A stretch of 64,000 nt of DNA from Bordetella sp. FB-8. GTDB taxonomy: Bacteria; Pseudomonadota; Gammaproteobacteria; Burkholderiales; Burkholderiaceae_B. Of this stretch, positions 1 to 10,675 are shown piece by piece. Both the position numbers and the translations under genes were made by a program. The notes beneath the pieces are model-generated. The model was not told where the DNA came from and searched no databases. It saw only the letters and a program-made list of their open reading frames with translations. Position 1 is the first letter of the stretch. Every line of letters starts with the position of its first letter. The stretch lies in assembly GCF_000382185.1 (NCBI RefSeq), contig NZ_KB907784.1, positions 2,257,633-2,321,632 of the forward strand, given 5' to 3'.

Positions 1-1805
<1,805 letters not shown>

Positions 1806-2120
1806 GCTGGGATGGTCTGGATGCTGATCAACCCGTTATTTTAAGCTGCGTTTGGGTATGCTCTCGGACTGCTGTCTGATCTGTCGTGCGTCGAGGGCTG
1901 TATCGCTGGGCTCATGGGTGCATCGAGGTTGACTGGTTCTTTAGTCGTATTGGCGTGCCGGGGGTAAAGCGCTCCGGCTTCGAAGTGACGGGTTCGGCCG
2001 CCGCCTTAGGCGGCCGAAGTCCCTGCGGGACTGCCCCGTCACTTAGGCGCCGGAGCGCTTTACCCCCGGCACGCCAATACTTAGAGTCTCTTCATTCGGT
2101 CGGTTATTAACACGTGTTCT
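1806..2120. other. Intergenic stretch holding the cloverleaf palindrome
   Basis: This 315-base gap separates divergent queA and dacB and must hold both promoters. Its main content is the palindromic element at 1947-2080. A 74-codon open frame crosses it, but that frame is the repeat read through: the second repeat copy gives a similar peptide. I see no convincing gene and no strong -35/-10 pair. Confidence 0.7.
1947..2080. repeat. Cloverleaf palindromic repeat, copy 1
   Basis: A perfect 32-bp inverted repeat (1947-1978 with 2049-2080) encloses a 66-base core at 1981-2046. The core folds further: a 10-bp stem (1983-1992 with 2035-2044) encloses two hairpins, 1993-2002 with 2009-2018 and 2019-2023 with 2027-2031. 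The core matches 63 of 66 bases of the reverse complement of 4274-4339. The outer arms differ from those of copy 2 but pair perfectly. No T-run follows, so a plain terminator is unlikely. The right end is 40 bases before the dacB start. Confidence 0.93.
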
Positions 2121-3554
2121 ATGCAAAGAATCTGGCGTAAATCAGGGTGGGCCGGGGTCGTCGTGGCCTTGTGCGCGGCGCGTGCGTCCGGGCAGGCCCT
2201 GCCGGCCGAACTGGCCTCGGCCTGGCATCAGACGGGCATGCCGCAAAGTTCGATGTCGCTGGTCGTGCAGGAAGTCGGCGGGCCGCGGCTGGCGGCGGTC
2301 AACGCGCGGGTACCGCGTAACCCGGCCTCGGTGATGAAGCTGGTGACGACCTGGACGGCTTTGTCGGAACTGGGACCCAGCTATAAGTGGACGACCGACC
2401 TTGTGAGCAACCCGGGCGCGGCGATTGTCAACGGTGTGCTGTCCGGACCGCTGTATGTGCGGGCCGCGGGCGACCCGGACCTGATGCTGCAGGACCTGTG
2501 GACCCTGCTGCGCGATTTGCGGCTGCAGGGGGTGCGGCAGATCGGCGACGTCGTGGTCGATCGCAGCATCTTCGGCAATGTGGCGACCGATCCGGGCGCT
2601 TTTGACAACGCTCCGGATCGGGCCTACAACGCCAGCCCGGATGCCTTTATGGTGGGCTTTGGCGCGCAGCGCCTGATGTTCACGGCGGACGCCGCCACGC
2701 ATGCTTGGCGGGTAGTGATGGACCCGCCCCTGCCCAATGTGAAGCTCGATGGCAAGCTGGACTGGAGCGATGCCGCCTGCCGGGGGGAGTACGAGGTCTA
2801 CACCACGCCGGTGGTCACGCCGCAAGACACGACTTTCAAACTGTCGGGTACGGTCCCCGGCGCCTGCGGTGACTTCAGCCTGTATCGCCTGGCCCTGCCG
2901 CAGCCGGCCCAGACGTCCGGCGTGTTGCGCGAGCTCTGGAAAGAGCTGGGCGGCACGATGACCGGGCAGGTGCGCGACGGCCTGGCGCCCGTCGACGGCA
3001 CCGTGCTGGCCAGCCACGCTTCGCCGGAGCTGAGCGATGTGATCCGCATCATCAATAAGCACAGCAACAATGTCATGGCGCGTACCCTGCTGCTGACCTT
3101 GGGCGCCGAGCGCGGACTGCGGCCGGCCACGGTGGCCAGCAGCGATGCGGTGGCTTCGCGCCTGTTGGCCGACCAGGGCCTGTCCATGCCGGACCTGGTG
3201 CTGGGCAACGGCGCCGGCCTGTCGCGCCGGGCGCGGGTTTCGGCCGATGACCTGGCGGCGCTGCTGACCGCGGCCTGGAAATCGCCCTACATGCCCGAGT
3301 TCGTCTCTTCTCTGGCCATCCTGGGCGAGGACGGCACCGTCAAAAAACGCCTGCGCCACGATGAGGCGACCGGACGCGCCCATCTGAAGACCGGGACCTT
3401 GCGCGACGTGCGCGCCATGGCCGGCTACGTGACGGGCGCGAGCGGCAAGCGCTACATCGTGGTGTGCCTGGTCAACAACGAGAAGGCCGACGAAAAGGCC
3501 GGCGCGCTACGATATTTCGACAACGCGCTCGTTGCCTGGCTGGCCCAGCGCTGA
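2121..3554 (+). CDS. dacB: D-alanyl-D-alanine carboxypeptidase/endopeptidase, PBP4 type (peptidase S13)
   Basis: A periplasmic penicillin-binding protein that trims or cleaves D-Ala peptide bonds of peptidoglycan. All three active-site motifs are present: SVMK at residues 70-73 (nucleophile Ser70), SNN at 315-317 and KTG at 423-425. A signal peptide covers roughly residues 1-25. At 477 residues, with a long insert between the first two motifs, it fits the S13 family and not the shorter S11 family. It is followed 36 bases later by upp. There is no strong Shine-Dalgarno sequence before the ATG, and the palindromic repeat ends 40 bases upstream. Confidence 0.95.
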   Translation: MQRIWRKSGWAGVVVALCAARASGQALPAELASAWHQTGMPQSSMSLVVQEVGGPRLAAVNARVPRNPASVMKLVTTWTALSELGPSYKWTTDLVSNPGAAIVNGVLSGPLYVRAAGDPDLMLQDLWTLLRDLRLQGVRQIGDVVVDRSIFGNVATDPGAFDNAPDRAYNASPDAFMVGFGAQRLMFTADAATHAWRVVMDPPLPNVKLDGKLDWSDAACRGEYEVYTTPVVTPQDTTFKLSGTVPGACGDFSLYRLALPQPAQTSGVLRELWKELGGTMTGQVRDGLAPVDGTVLASHASPELSDVIRIINKHSNNVMARTLLLTLGAERGLRPATVASSDAVASRLLADQGLSMPDLVLGNGAGLSRRARVSADDLAALLTAAWKSPYMPEFVSSLAILGEDGTVKKRLRHDEATGRAHLKTGTLRDVRAMAGYVTGASGKRYIVVCLVNNEKADEKAGALRYFDNALVAWLAQR

Positions 3555-3590
3555 GCGCGCGCCCGTTTTTGGTTATTCGAAGAGAGCATC

Positions 3591-4229
3591 ATGCCCGTCC
3601 ATGAAATCCGTCATCCGCTGGTGCGCCACAAGCTGGGCATCATGCGCCGCGCCGACCTGAGCACCAAGAGCTTTCGTGAATTGGCCAGCGAGATCGGCGC
3701 CCTGCTGACATACGAAGCCTGCAAGGACCTGCCGCTGTGTCCGGCCCAGATCGAGGGCTGGTGCGGCGCGGTGCAGGTGGAAAAGCTCGCTGGCAAGAAG
3801 ATCACCGTGGTGCCCATCCTGCGCGCCGGCCTGGGCATGCTCGACGGCGTGCTGACGCTGATCCCCGGCGCCAAGGTCAGCGTGGTGGGCCTGGCACGCA
3901 ACGAGCAGACGCTGCAGGCGCATACCTATCTGGAAAAACTGGTGGGCCAGATCGAGCAGCGCGTCGCGCTCATTGTCGATCCCATGCTCGCTACCGGCGG
4001 CTCGATGCTCGCGACGGTGGACATGCTCAAGCGTGCCGGCTGCCGCGACATCCGCGCGCTGGTGCTGGTGGCCGTGCCCGAAGGCATCAAGAGAGTGCTT
4101 GATGCGCATCCCGACGTGCAGATCTTCACAGCCTCGGTGGACCAGCGGCTGAACGAGCACGGCTACATCATCCCCGGCCTGGGCGACGCGGGCGACCGTA
4201 TCTTCGGGACCAAGCAGAAGGTGGAATAG
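3591..4229 (+). CDS. upp: Uracil phosphoribosyltransferase
   Basis: Makes UMP from uracil and PRPP in pyrimidine salvage, in the cytoplasm. The 212-residue length is typical. The PRPP-binding loop DPMLATGGS is at residues 130-138, and the C-terminal uracil-binding signature [12 protein letters not shown] is intact. It begins with the usual HPL(V)xHKLG opening. It follows dacB on the same strand, though the two are not functionally related. Downstream lies the second copy of the palindromic repeat. Confidence 0.97.
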   Translation: MPVHEIRHPLVRHKLGIMRRADLSTKSFRELASEIGALLTYEACKDLPLCPAQIEGWCGAVQVEKLAGKKITVVPILRAGLGMLDGVLTLIPGAKVSVVGLARNEQTLQAHTYLEKLVGQIEQRVALIVDPMLATGGSMLATVDMLKRAGCRDIRALVLVAVPEGIKRVLDAHPDVQIFTASVDQRLNEHGYIIPGLGDAGDRIFGTKQKVE

Positions 4230-4240
4230 GAAACGATGCG

Positions 4241-4373
4241 GTCCTGCGGCCATCTGGGATGCCCTGGGAGCGACTAAGTGACGGGGCAGTCGCGCAGGAA
4301 CTTCGGCCGCCTAAGGCGGCGGCCGAATCCGTCACTTCGAAGCGGAAAGGGGCATGCCCGATGGACGCAGGAC
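4241..4373. repeat. Cloverleaf palindromic repeat, copy 2 (inverted relative to copy 1)
   Basis: The 66-base core at 4274-4339 is the reverse complement of the core of copy 1 with three substitutions. Outer arms 4241-4264 and 4350-4373 pair over 21 of 24 positions and differ in sequence from the arms of copy 1. Total span is 133 bases against 134. The element fills most of the gap between upp and convergent cysG. It lacks a poly-T tail, so a role as a simple terminator is not supported. Confidence 0.9.
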
Positions 4374-4393
4374 GGGGCAAGGACCTCATCGCT

Positions 4394-5794
4394 TCAGCCC
4401 TCAGCTGTCAAATGACGCCCATACCAATGTAGCGTGCGAGCCAAGCCTGCCACTTCGCCCACGATAAGCAGCGCGGGCGCTTGCACTGAATGGCGCTGCG
4501 CCAGCGCAGGCAATTCCCCCAGCGTGCCCGAAATGACGCGCTGCTCGGGGCGGCTGCCGTTTTCCACCAGCGCCACCGGCGTGCCGGCCGCGCGGCCGTG
4601 CGCGATCAGCCGCTGCGACAGCAGATCCAGCTGCTTGACGCCCATGTAGAAAGCCAGCGTCTGCTGGCCGCGCGCCAGGCCGTCCCAGTCCAATGCGTCC
4701 TCGTCCTCGCGACAATGCGCCGTGACCAAGCGCACCGACTGGGCGTGGTCGCGGTGCGTGAGCGGAATGCCGGCGTAAGCCGCGCACGCCAGCGCCGCGG
4801 TGATCCCCGGCACCACCTCGTACGGCACGTCCTGCTCGCGCAGATACTCCAGCTCTTCGCCGCCGCGTCCGAAGATGAAAGCATCGCCGCCCTTCAGGCG
4901 CACCACGTGCTGGCCGGCGCGGGCATGTTCGGCCATGAGGGCATGGATGCGGGCCTGCGTGGCCTCGTGGTTCTCGCCCAGCCGCTTGCCCACCTCGATG
5001 CGCTCGGCATCGCGGCGCGCCAGCGACAGCACGGCCTGGCTGACCAGGCGGTCGTAGAGGATCACGTCGGCCTCGTTCAAGGCGCGCAAGGCCTTGAGCG
5101 TCAGCAGACCCGGATCGCCGGGACCCGCGCCCACCAGCACGACGCGGCCCGCGGACGAGACCTGGGGTTGCGCGAGCGCCTGGTTCAGGATGGCTTCGGC
5201 GGCATCGGCCTGCCGGCTGCGCAGCAGGCTGGCGACGGGGCCGTCGAGCAGCCAGTCGTAGAAGCGGCGGCGCGCACCCAGCTCGGGCAGTGCGCTGCGG
5301 ATGCGGGTGCGGTAGCGGGCGGCCAGTTCGGCCAGAGGCCCCAGCGCGTGATCCAGCAGCGCCTCGATCCGTTCGCGCAGGCGGCGCGCCAGCACCGGCG
5401 CAACGCCGGAGGAGGAGATCGCCACCATCAGCGGGGAGCGATCGACGATGGAAGGCACCTGGAACGACGAGAGTTGCGGGTCGTCGACGACATTGCAGAA
5501 AACCTGGCGAGCTTGCGCAGCGGCGTGCACGGCCGCGTTTACGGCGCGATCGTCGGTGGCCGCGATGACCAGCCAGGCGCCGTCCAGCCAGGCCGGCTCG
5601 AAACTGCCGCGCAGATGGGTCAGGCGGCCCGCGGCGGCCAGCTCGGCGAGCGCGGTATCGAGCGCAGGAGCGCCGACCGCTACCTGGGCGCCGGCTTCCA
5701 GCAGGGACTGGGCCTTGCGGGCGGCGACATTACCGCCGCCCACGACCAGCACGTGCCGGTCTTGCAGATCGGCAAAAAGAGGGAAAAGTTTCAT
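4394..5794 (-). CDS. cysG: Siroheme synthase CysG (methyltransferase plus dehydrogenase/ferrochelatase)
   Basis: A two-domain enzyme taking uroporphyrinogen III to siroheme, the cofactor of sulfite and nitrite reductases. Residues 1 to about 210 are the CysG-B dehydrogenase/ferrochelatase part with an NAD-binding [16 protein letters not shown] stretch. Residues from about 215 to 460 are the SAM-dependent uroporphyrinogen methyltransferase, opening with [19 protein letters not shown]. The 466-residue length matches the fused enterobacterial form. It is divergent from the secreted-protein gene at 6050 and convergent with upp; no sulfur genes are adjacent. Confidence 0.96.
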   Translation of the reverse strand: MKLFPLFADLQDRHVLVVGGGNVAARKAQSLLEAGAQVAVGAPALDTALAELAAAGRLTHLRGSFEPAWLDGAWLVIAATDDRAVNAAVHAAAQARQVFCNVVDDPQLSSFQVPSIVDRSPLMVAISSSGVAPVLARRLRERIEALLDHALGPLAELAARYRTRIRSALPELGARRRFYDWLLDGPVASLLRSRQADAAEAILNQALAQPQVSSAGRVVLVGAGPGDPGLLTLKALRALNEADVILYDRLVSQAVLSLARRDAERIEVGKRLGENHEATQARIHALMAEHARAGQHVVRLKGGDAFIFGRGGEELEYLREQDVPYEVVPGITAALACAAYAGIPLTHRDHAQSVRLVTAHCREDEDALDWDGLARGQQTLAFYMGVKQLDLLSQRLIAHGRAAGTPVALVENGSRPEQRVISGTLGELPALAQRHSVQAPALLIVGEVAGLARTLHWYGRHLTAEG

Positions 5795-6049
5795 GGAATG
5801 CCGTGGAGAATCGGGTGCTCAATTGCTGTGGCACAGCATAAAGGTGATATTGATATTCCCACAATGGAGGTTTTGTTGAATGTATATACCCGGAGGTGAT
5901 TTGAACTGCCTGGCTGCACGTCATAGTGTGTACGGCTATCGGCGTACAGCAAGGCGGACGGCGCGCCGACGGGCTGGGTGTAGTATGGAACCGTCCGGGG
6001 GCAGCATGGCCGCCGGAGCGGTGCACAAGCAATTTATCGGGAGCAGGCC

Positions 6050-6781
6050 GTGACGGCACATGGCAAATGGTTATACAGGTCGATGCTCGCCGTGTCGCTG
6101 TCTGTGGGCGCGGCAGTGGCGCACGCGGGCGTCTGTGACGCGGCCTTCATGCATGACGGCGGGGCGGCGCAGTTCACCGGCCAGGGGCCGACGACGCTGT
6201 CGGCCGACCTGGCGTTTTCCGACGTGACCCGGCCCGGCCCCGGTCAGTGCCGGGCGCGCGTACAGGGTTCGGCCAGCTTCGTCTACTTGGGCATCCCCAC
6301 CGGTTCGACCCGGCTCGATTACTTGATGACGGTCCACGGCGGCCAGGCGTCCTTCGTGCCCTATGGCAAGGCGGGCGAGGCGGCGCCGCGCGACGGTCAG
6401 TTCGATCTGCGCATGCTGGGCCTGTTTGCCTACGACCAGTTGCGCAAGGGCCAGCGCTTGCCGGGCGCCTCCTATCGTCTGAACATCGGATCCGATTCGC
6501 CGGTGGGCCGGCAGCCCGCCGTCACCGTGCATATTGGCCCCAAGACTGTCGGAGCCGCGCGCGCCATGGATACGCCCCGCGGCAGCCAGTCCTGCCTGCC
6601 CATCACGTATTCGCGCTCCACCGATCCAGTCAAGCTGTCGCTCAGCGGACTCGTATTGCCTATCGCCGGCGTACGCAGCACGGTGACCGACTGGTATTGC
6701 CCCAAGCTCGGCCTGGTGGTGCGCCAGGACATCGCGCAAGACGATGGCCGCTCCAGCGTGACGCTCACGCAGCTGCGCTGA
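6050..6781 (+). CDS. Secreted protein of unknown function with four cysteines
   Basis: I do not recognise a family with confidence. The frame starts at GTG 6050 behind a GGGAG-like ribosome site; an internal ATG at 6083 would still give a signal peptide. The N-terminus is a clear Sec signal ending in AVAHA-G. The mature protein of about 215 residues has four cysteines (GVCD, GQCR, QSCLP, DWYCP), enough for two disulfides. The end, DWYCPKLGLVVRQ and then TLTQL, resembles the closing strands of periplasmic beta-rich lipoprotein-like proteins whose text is 'Wy-pg-G-V'. It stands alone. Likely periplasmic or surface-associated; no function assigned. Confidence 0.75.
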   Translation: MTAHGKWLYRSMLAVSLSVGAAVAHAGVCDAAFMHDGGAAQFTGQGPTTLSADLAFSDVTRPGPGQCRARVQGSASFVYLGIPTGSTRLDYLMTVHGGQASFVPYGKAGEAAPRDGQFDLRMLGLFAYDQLRKGQRLPGASYRLNIGSDSPVGRQPAVTVHIGPKTVGAARAMDTPRGSQSCLPITYSRSTDPVKLSLSGLVLPIAGVRSTVTDWYCPKLGLVVRQDIAQDDGRSSVTLTQLR

Positions 6782-6885
6782 CGGCCCGTAGCAAGCCGTA
6801 GCAACCTCGATGGGTGTACACCTTCGAAGAGTTGCCTGGTCACTGCTATCATGGCCTGGCTTACATTGTTTCAAGGAGCTGAGAT

Positions 6886-7200
6886 ATGACCGCGACCCAG
6901 ACCGACGAAATCAAGGAAAGGCTGATCGATACCGCCAAGACCAGCCTCGACGATGCCGAGGAACTGCTGCGCCAAGCCGCCAGCATGACCGGCGAGAAGG
7001 CTGCCGAGCTGCGCGAGCGGGCCATGGCTGCGCTTAAGCGCACCCGCGATACGCTCTACGACGCGCAGGATGCCGTCTTCCAGAAAGGCCGGCTTGCGGC
7101 CCGCGTCACCGACGACTATGTACACGACAAGCCGTGGCAGGCCATCGGTATCGCTGCCGGCGCGGGCCTGCTGATCGGCATGCTGATCAGCCGCCGCTGA
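6886..7200 (+). CDS. DUF883 (ElaB/YqjD/YgaM) membrane-anchored protein
   Basis: A small inner-membrane-anchored protein. In E. coli, relatives bind stationary-phase ribosomes at the membrane; whether that holds here is unknown. It has the family layout: an amphipathic charged helix over residues 1-80 (coiled-coil-like, rich in E, R, A), the KPWQAIGIAAGAGLLIG motif, and one C-terminal transmembrane helix at about residues 84-101 ending in SRR. Good ribosome site AAGGAG. First gene of a three-gene run with the YqjE-like gene (25 bases later) and a third small gene. Confidence 0.93.
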   Translation: MTATQTDEIKERLIDTAKTSLDDAEELLRQAASMTGEKAAELRERAMAALKRTRDTLYDAQDAVFQKGRLAARVTDDYVHDKPWQAIGIAAGAGLLIGMLISRR

Positions 7201-7225
7201 TCGGTCTTTCTTCGACCGCCGCGCC

Positions 7226-7639
7226 ATGAACCTGCGCCGATCTCTGGGAGGCCTGCCCTCCAGTCTGCTGGGGCTGGTTCGCACGCGGCTGGAGCTCGTG
7301 TCGATCGAGGCCGCCGAGGAAAAGTCGCGATTGGTTGTCCTTTTGGGCCTGGCTGCTGCTGCCTTGTTATTGCTGACCCTGGCTCTGCTGGTTTTCACCG
7401 CCGCCGTCGCGCTGGCTTTCTGGCCTACCGAACACCGTTATCTCGCGCTGGTCTGCCTGGGAGGCCTGTATGCAGCGGTCGGCCTGGTCTTGCTCTATAA
7501 GGTGCGGCGCGAACTGGTTGATCGGCCCATGCCTTTTGCCGCGACGCTCGAGGTGCTCGAGCGCGACGTTGCCGCGTTGGAACGCGCCGGCCGCGCCGAC
7601 GCCGGCCGCGCCGACCTATCGGCCGAGCAGGAGGCCTGA
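7226..7639 (+). CDS. YqjE-type phage holin superfamily membrane protein
   Basis: A 137-residue protein with two hydrophobic helices, roughly residues 36-60 and 70-92, and a charged C-terminal tail carrying a repeated GRADAGRADL stretch. The N-terminal sequence SLLGLVRTRLELVSIEAAEEKSRL is the hallmark of the YqjE/holin-III-like family found beside DUF883 genes. It follows the DUF883 gene and precedes the next gene by one base, so the three are one operon. A structural role with the DUF883 partner in the inner membrane is inferred; there is no sign of a phage. Confidence 0.9.
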   Translation: MNLRRSLGGLPSSLLGLVRTRLELVSIEAAEEKSRLVVLLGLAAAALLLLTLALLVFTAAVALAFWPTEHRYLALVCLGGLYAAVGLVLLYKVRRELVDRPMPFAATLEVLERDVAALERAGRADAGRADLSAEQEA

Positions 7640-7640
7640 A

Positions 7641-8060
7641 ATGGGTCGGTTTTCCAATCGCGCCGACCGCCAGGCACGCATCGAGCTGCTGCGCACCCGC
7701 GCCGCCCTCGAACGCGAAACCCTGGCAGGGCAATTGGCTCAGGCCACCCAGGCCTGGCGTCCGGGCATGCTGCTGCGCATGGCACTGTCCAGCTTGGGGT
7801 TCGAAAAAAATGGCGGGTGGGAATCGCTGCCGAGCCAACTGATAGCGCTGGCCAAGCGTCACCCGGTGTTGGGTTCGGCGCTGTCATCCCTCTTGCTAGG
7901 CAGAATAGGCAGCCGCGGCGTCTTGCGCGCCGTCACGATAGGCCTGGCCGGCTGGGAGCTATACAAGGCCTGGCGTGCCGGGCGCGAGCCCGTAATCAAA
8001 GACCCAGTTCGTCCCACATCGCGTCGACGCGCTTCTTCACGTTCTCGTCCATCCGAATAG
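7641..8060 (+). CDS. Small basic protein, third gene of the YqjD/YqjE operon (YqjK-like position)
   Basis: The ATG at 7641 follows the previous stop (7637-7639) by one base. The 139-residue product begins with an [24 protein letters not shown] charged helix, then a short hydrophobic helix around [18 protein letters not shown], and ends in a serine/arginine-rich tail. Position and helical layout recall the third yqj-operon protein (YqjK), but the sequence tie is weak. The final 65 bases overlap the 3' end of convergent ubiD, so the basic tail is encoded opposite conserved UbiD codons. Confidence 0.8.
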   Translation: MGRFSNRADRQARIELLRTRAALERETLAGQLAQATQAWRPGMLLRMALSSLGFEKNGGWESLPSQLIALAKRHPVLGSALSSLLLGRIGSRGVLRAVTIGLAGWELYKAWRAGREPVIKDPVRPTSRRRASSRSRPSE

Positions 8061-9540
8061 GCGTACCCCATTCGCGGCTCGTCTCGCCCGGCCACTTGTT
8101 CGTGGCATCCAGTCCCATTTTTCCCCCCAGCCCGGACACCGGCGAAGCGAAGTCCAGGTAGTCGATGGGCGTGTTCTCCACCAGCAATGTGTCGCGCACC
8201 GGGTCCATCCGGGTCGTCATGGCCCAGACCACCTCCTTCCAGTCGCGCACGTTCACGTCCCCGTCCACCACGACGATGAACTTGGTGTACATGAACTGGC
8301 GCAGAATGCTCCACAGCCCGAACATCACCCGCTTGGCGTGGCCGGCGTACTGTTTGCGGATCGACACCACCGCCAAACGGTAGCTGCAGCCTTCGGGCGG
8401 AAGGTAAAAATCAATGATTTCAGGTAGCTGCCGGCGCAGCAACGGCACGAATACTTCGTTCAGGGCCACGCCTAACACGGCTGGTTCGTCGGGCGGCTTG
8501 CCGGTATAGGTGGAGTGATAGAGGGGATTGCGCCGCATGGTGACGCGGTCCACGGTGAACACCGGAAACCAGTCCCGCTCGTTGTAATAGCCGGTGTGAT
8601 CGCCGTAGGGGCCTTCCAGCGCCATTTCGTAGCCGGTATTGGGCGGGGGCGTTGCGCCATCGGGCACCCTGGGGGCCGTCGCGCCCGGATCGTCGGCCGG
8701 CAGGATGCGGCCTTCCAGCACGATCTCGGCCCAGGCCGGCACCGACAGTTCGCTGCCGAGGGCCTTGGCCGTCTCGGTGCGCGAACCGCGCAGCAGGCCG
8801 GCGAACTGGTACTCGGACAGGCTGTCGGGCACCGGGGTGACCGCGCCCAGTAGGGTAGCCGGGTCCGCCCCCAGGGCGACGGCGATGGGAAAGGGCTGGC
8901 CCGGATAGGCTTGCGCATGGTCGCGAAAGTCCAGCGCGCCGCCACGGTGCGACAGCCAGCGCATGATGAGCTTGTTGGGCGCGATGGGCTGCTGCCGATA
9001 GATGCCCAGGTTCTGCCGTTTGGCGTTGGGGCCGCGGGTGACCACCAGGCCCCAGGTGAGCAGCGGCGCCACGTCGCCCGGCCAGCAGGTCTGGATGGGC
9101 AGGCGCGTCAGATCCACGTCCCGGTCTTCCCAGACGATTTCCTGGCAGGCCGGGCTGCGGACGGTTTTGGGGCTCATGTCCCACAGGGCCGACTTGAGCA
9201 TGGACACCTTGGCAAAGGCATCGCGCAGGCCCTTGGGCGCCTCGGGCTCGCGCAGCGAGGCCAGCAGCTCGCCCACCTCGCGCAAGGCGCCGACGTCCTC
9301 GGCACCCATGCCCCAGGCCACCCGGCGGGGCGTGCCGAACAGATTAGTCAGCACCGGCATGCCAGCCTGGCTGCCATGGTGCTGCGCGTTCTCGAACAAT
9401 AGGGCCGGACCGCCGGCACGCAGTACGCGGTCGCCGATCTCGGTCATTTCGAGACGGGTGGAGACGGGAGCGGCGATGCGCTTGAGTTCCTCTCGGCTCT
9501 CGAGCTGGGAGACGAAGTCCCGCAAATCTTTGTATTTCAC
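7996..9540 (-). CDS. ubiD: 4-hydroxy-3-polyprenylbenzoate decarboxylase UbiD
   Basis: The prenylated-FMN-dependent decarboxylase of ubiquinone synthesis. Its 514 residues match the proteobacterial form. It begins [10 protein letters not shown] and carries the conserved [38 protein letters not shown] and C-terminal [11 protein letters not shown] segments. The start codon is GTG at 9540-9538, with an AAGG ribosome site about six bases upstream. The prFMN synthase gene ubiX is not in the window. The 3' end overlaps the small operon gene on the opposite strand by 65 bases. Confidence 0.97.
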   Translation of the reverse strand: MKYKDLRDFVSQLESREELKRIAAPVSTRLEMTEIGDRVLRAGGPALLFENAQHHGSQAGMPVLTNLFGTPRRVAWGMGAEDVGALREVGELLASLREPEAPKGLRDAFAKVSMLKSALWDMSPKTVRSPACQEIVWEDRDVDLTRLPIQTCWPGDVAPLLTWGLVVTRGPNAKRQNLGIYRQQPIAPNKLIMRWLSHRGGALDFRDHAQAYPGQPFPIAVALGADPATLLGAVTPVPDSLSEYQFAGLLRGSRTETAKALGSELSVPAWAEIVLEGRILPADDPGATAPRVPDGATPPPNTGYEMALEGPYGDHTGYYNERDWFPVFTVDRVTMRRNPLYHSTYTGKPPDEPAVLGVALNEVFVPLLRRQLPEIIDFYLPPEGCSYRLAVVSIRKQYAGHAKRVMFGLWSILRQFMYTKFIVVVDGDVNVRDWKEVVWAMTTRMDPVRDTLLVENTPIDYLDFASPVSGLGGKMGLDATNKWPGETSREWGTPIRMDENVKKRVDAMWDELGL

Positions 9541-9767
9541 AAATACCTTATGAATCAGTCGCTTATTTCAAGGGAAAAGGGCGATTTCAGCGCGTTCCAG
9601 TGTAGCAGTGTTGTTTCTGGATGTGAGTTTCGAATCGTTCCTGTCCCTGGGGAGGGAGAGGAGGAGAGGTATGTGTCCCCGTACAAATTCTGGTAGACAT
9701 TGTTACATTTATCCCGATGCTTTGTGGTTAACATGCGCCCTCTCTTCACTTCTACGCAGGAGGTCTC

Positions 9768-10601
9768 ATGACTGATGCGTCAATGGCCGGCTTATTCAGG
9801 CGCCTGGCCCAAGGAGTGCACCACCAGCTGGCTGAATGGCTGCGCATTAGTTCCGTCTATCTCGGCATTGCGGTCATCGTCACGGTCAGCATGGGATTTG
9901 CCTTGCCCGGTCTGCGCGACCAGGCGCTACAGGTGCACAGAGCCTTGTTGACTGCCCTCGCTCCCGAATCCGCCATGCAGTTCGCGGCGGATAATGATGC
10001 CGTTCCCTCTGGCGACAGCGCCGCGACCGTGGCCATGGCCGTGCCGGACGTTTCCGACAGCACTGTCACCACCCTGCCGGGTTCGGTGCGGCATGCGGTC
10101 GGCCGTCCGGTCAATGTGGCGGCGATCATCCCTTCCGGGCCACAGGCTCAATCGCTGCGCAGCTATATCTCGCGCAAGTACAAGGTGGCCTATAACGCTA
10201 CCGAAACGCTGGTCGACACCGCTTTCCGCGTGGCCCACGAGAAAAAGCTCGATCCGCTGCTGGTCCTGGCGGTGATCGCCGTCGAGTCCAGCTACAACCC
10301 GATGGCCGAGAGCGCCAAGGGCGCCCAGGGGCTCATGCAGGTGATGCCGCGCATCCACAAGGACAAATTCGTCAACCTGGCCGAACAGGGCAGGGGCAAC
10401 GCTAATCCGCTGGATCCGGTATCCAACATCATCGTCGGTTCGACCATCCTGCGCGATTGCATCAGTCAGCGTGGCTCCGTGGCCGCTGGCCTGGCTTGCT
10501 ACGAGGGCACGTCGGTGGACGACGGCTATGCCGAGCGCGTTCAGGCCGAGCGCCGCCGCCTGGCCCTGGCCTCGGGCATGGCGCTGAGCCGCAACAACTG
10601 A
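9768..10601 (+). CDS. Lytic transglycosylase (SLT domain, family 1)
   Basis: Cleaves the MurNAc-GlcNAc bond of peptidoglycan with formation of an anhydro end. The start follows a perfect AGGAGG. One N-terminal membrane anchor lies at about residues 28-48, followed by an unstructured linker to about residue 130. The SLT domain from about residue 145 has the catalytic glutamate at 173 in AVESSYNPMAES, followed by AKGAQGLMQVMPR. The usual tyrosine motif appears as GLACYEG near residue 247. It acts in the periplasm, tethered to the inner membrane, and is followed by a hairpin terminator. Confidence 0.93.
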   Translation: MTDASMAGLFRRLAQGVHHQLAEWLRISSVYLGIAVIVTVSMGFALPGLRDQALQVHRALLTALAPESAMQFAADNDAVPSGDSAATVAMAVPDVSDSTVTTLPGSVRHAVGRPVNVAAIIPSGPQAQSLRSYISRKYKVAYNATETLVDTAFRVAHEKKLDPLLVLAVIAVESSYNPMAESAKGAQGLMQVMPRIHKDKFVNLAEQGRGNANPLDPVSNIIVGSTILRDCISQRGSVAAGLACYEGTSVDDGYAERVQAERRRLALASGMALSRNN

Positions 10602-10621
10602 TCCGCCCTGTGACGTTGAAG

Positions 10622-10649
10622 GGGCGGCCCGCGAGCCGCCCTTATTTTT
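10622..10649 (+). terminator. Rho-independent terminator after the transglycosylase gene
   Basis: A 7-bp GC stem, 10622-10628 (GGGCGGC) pairing with 10635-10641, with a six-base loop, is followed by TTATTTTTG. It lies 20 bases past the stop codon. Confidence 0.85.
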
Positions 10650-10675
10650 GTCGGCGGCAGCGCTCCGGGATTCGC

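Noticed and set aside
1886-2110. A 74-codon frame, and a similar 73-codon frame at 4168-4389, sharing a FEVT-SAAALGGRS-type peptide
   Set aside because: The shared peptide comes from translating the palindromic repeat in the same relative frame. It is a DNA repeat, not a protein family; such frames are easily mis-annotated.
7226-7639. Prophage remnant suggested by the holin-family name
   Set aside because: YqjE proteins are chromosomal housekeeping membrane proteins beside DUF883 genes; no phage genes are near.
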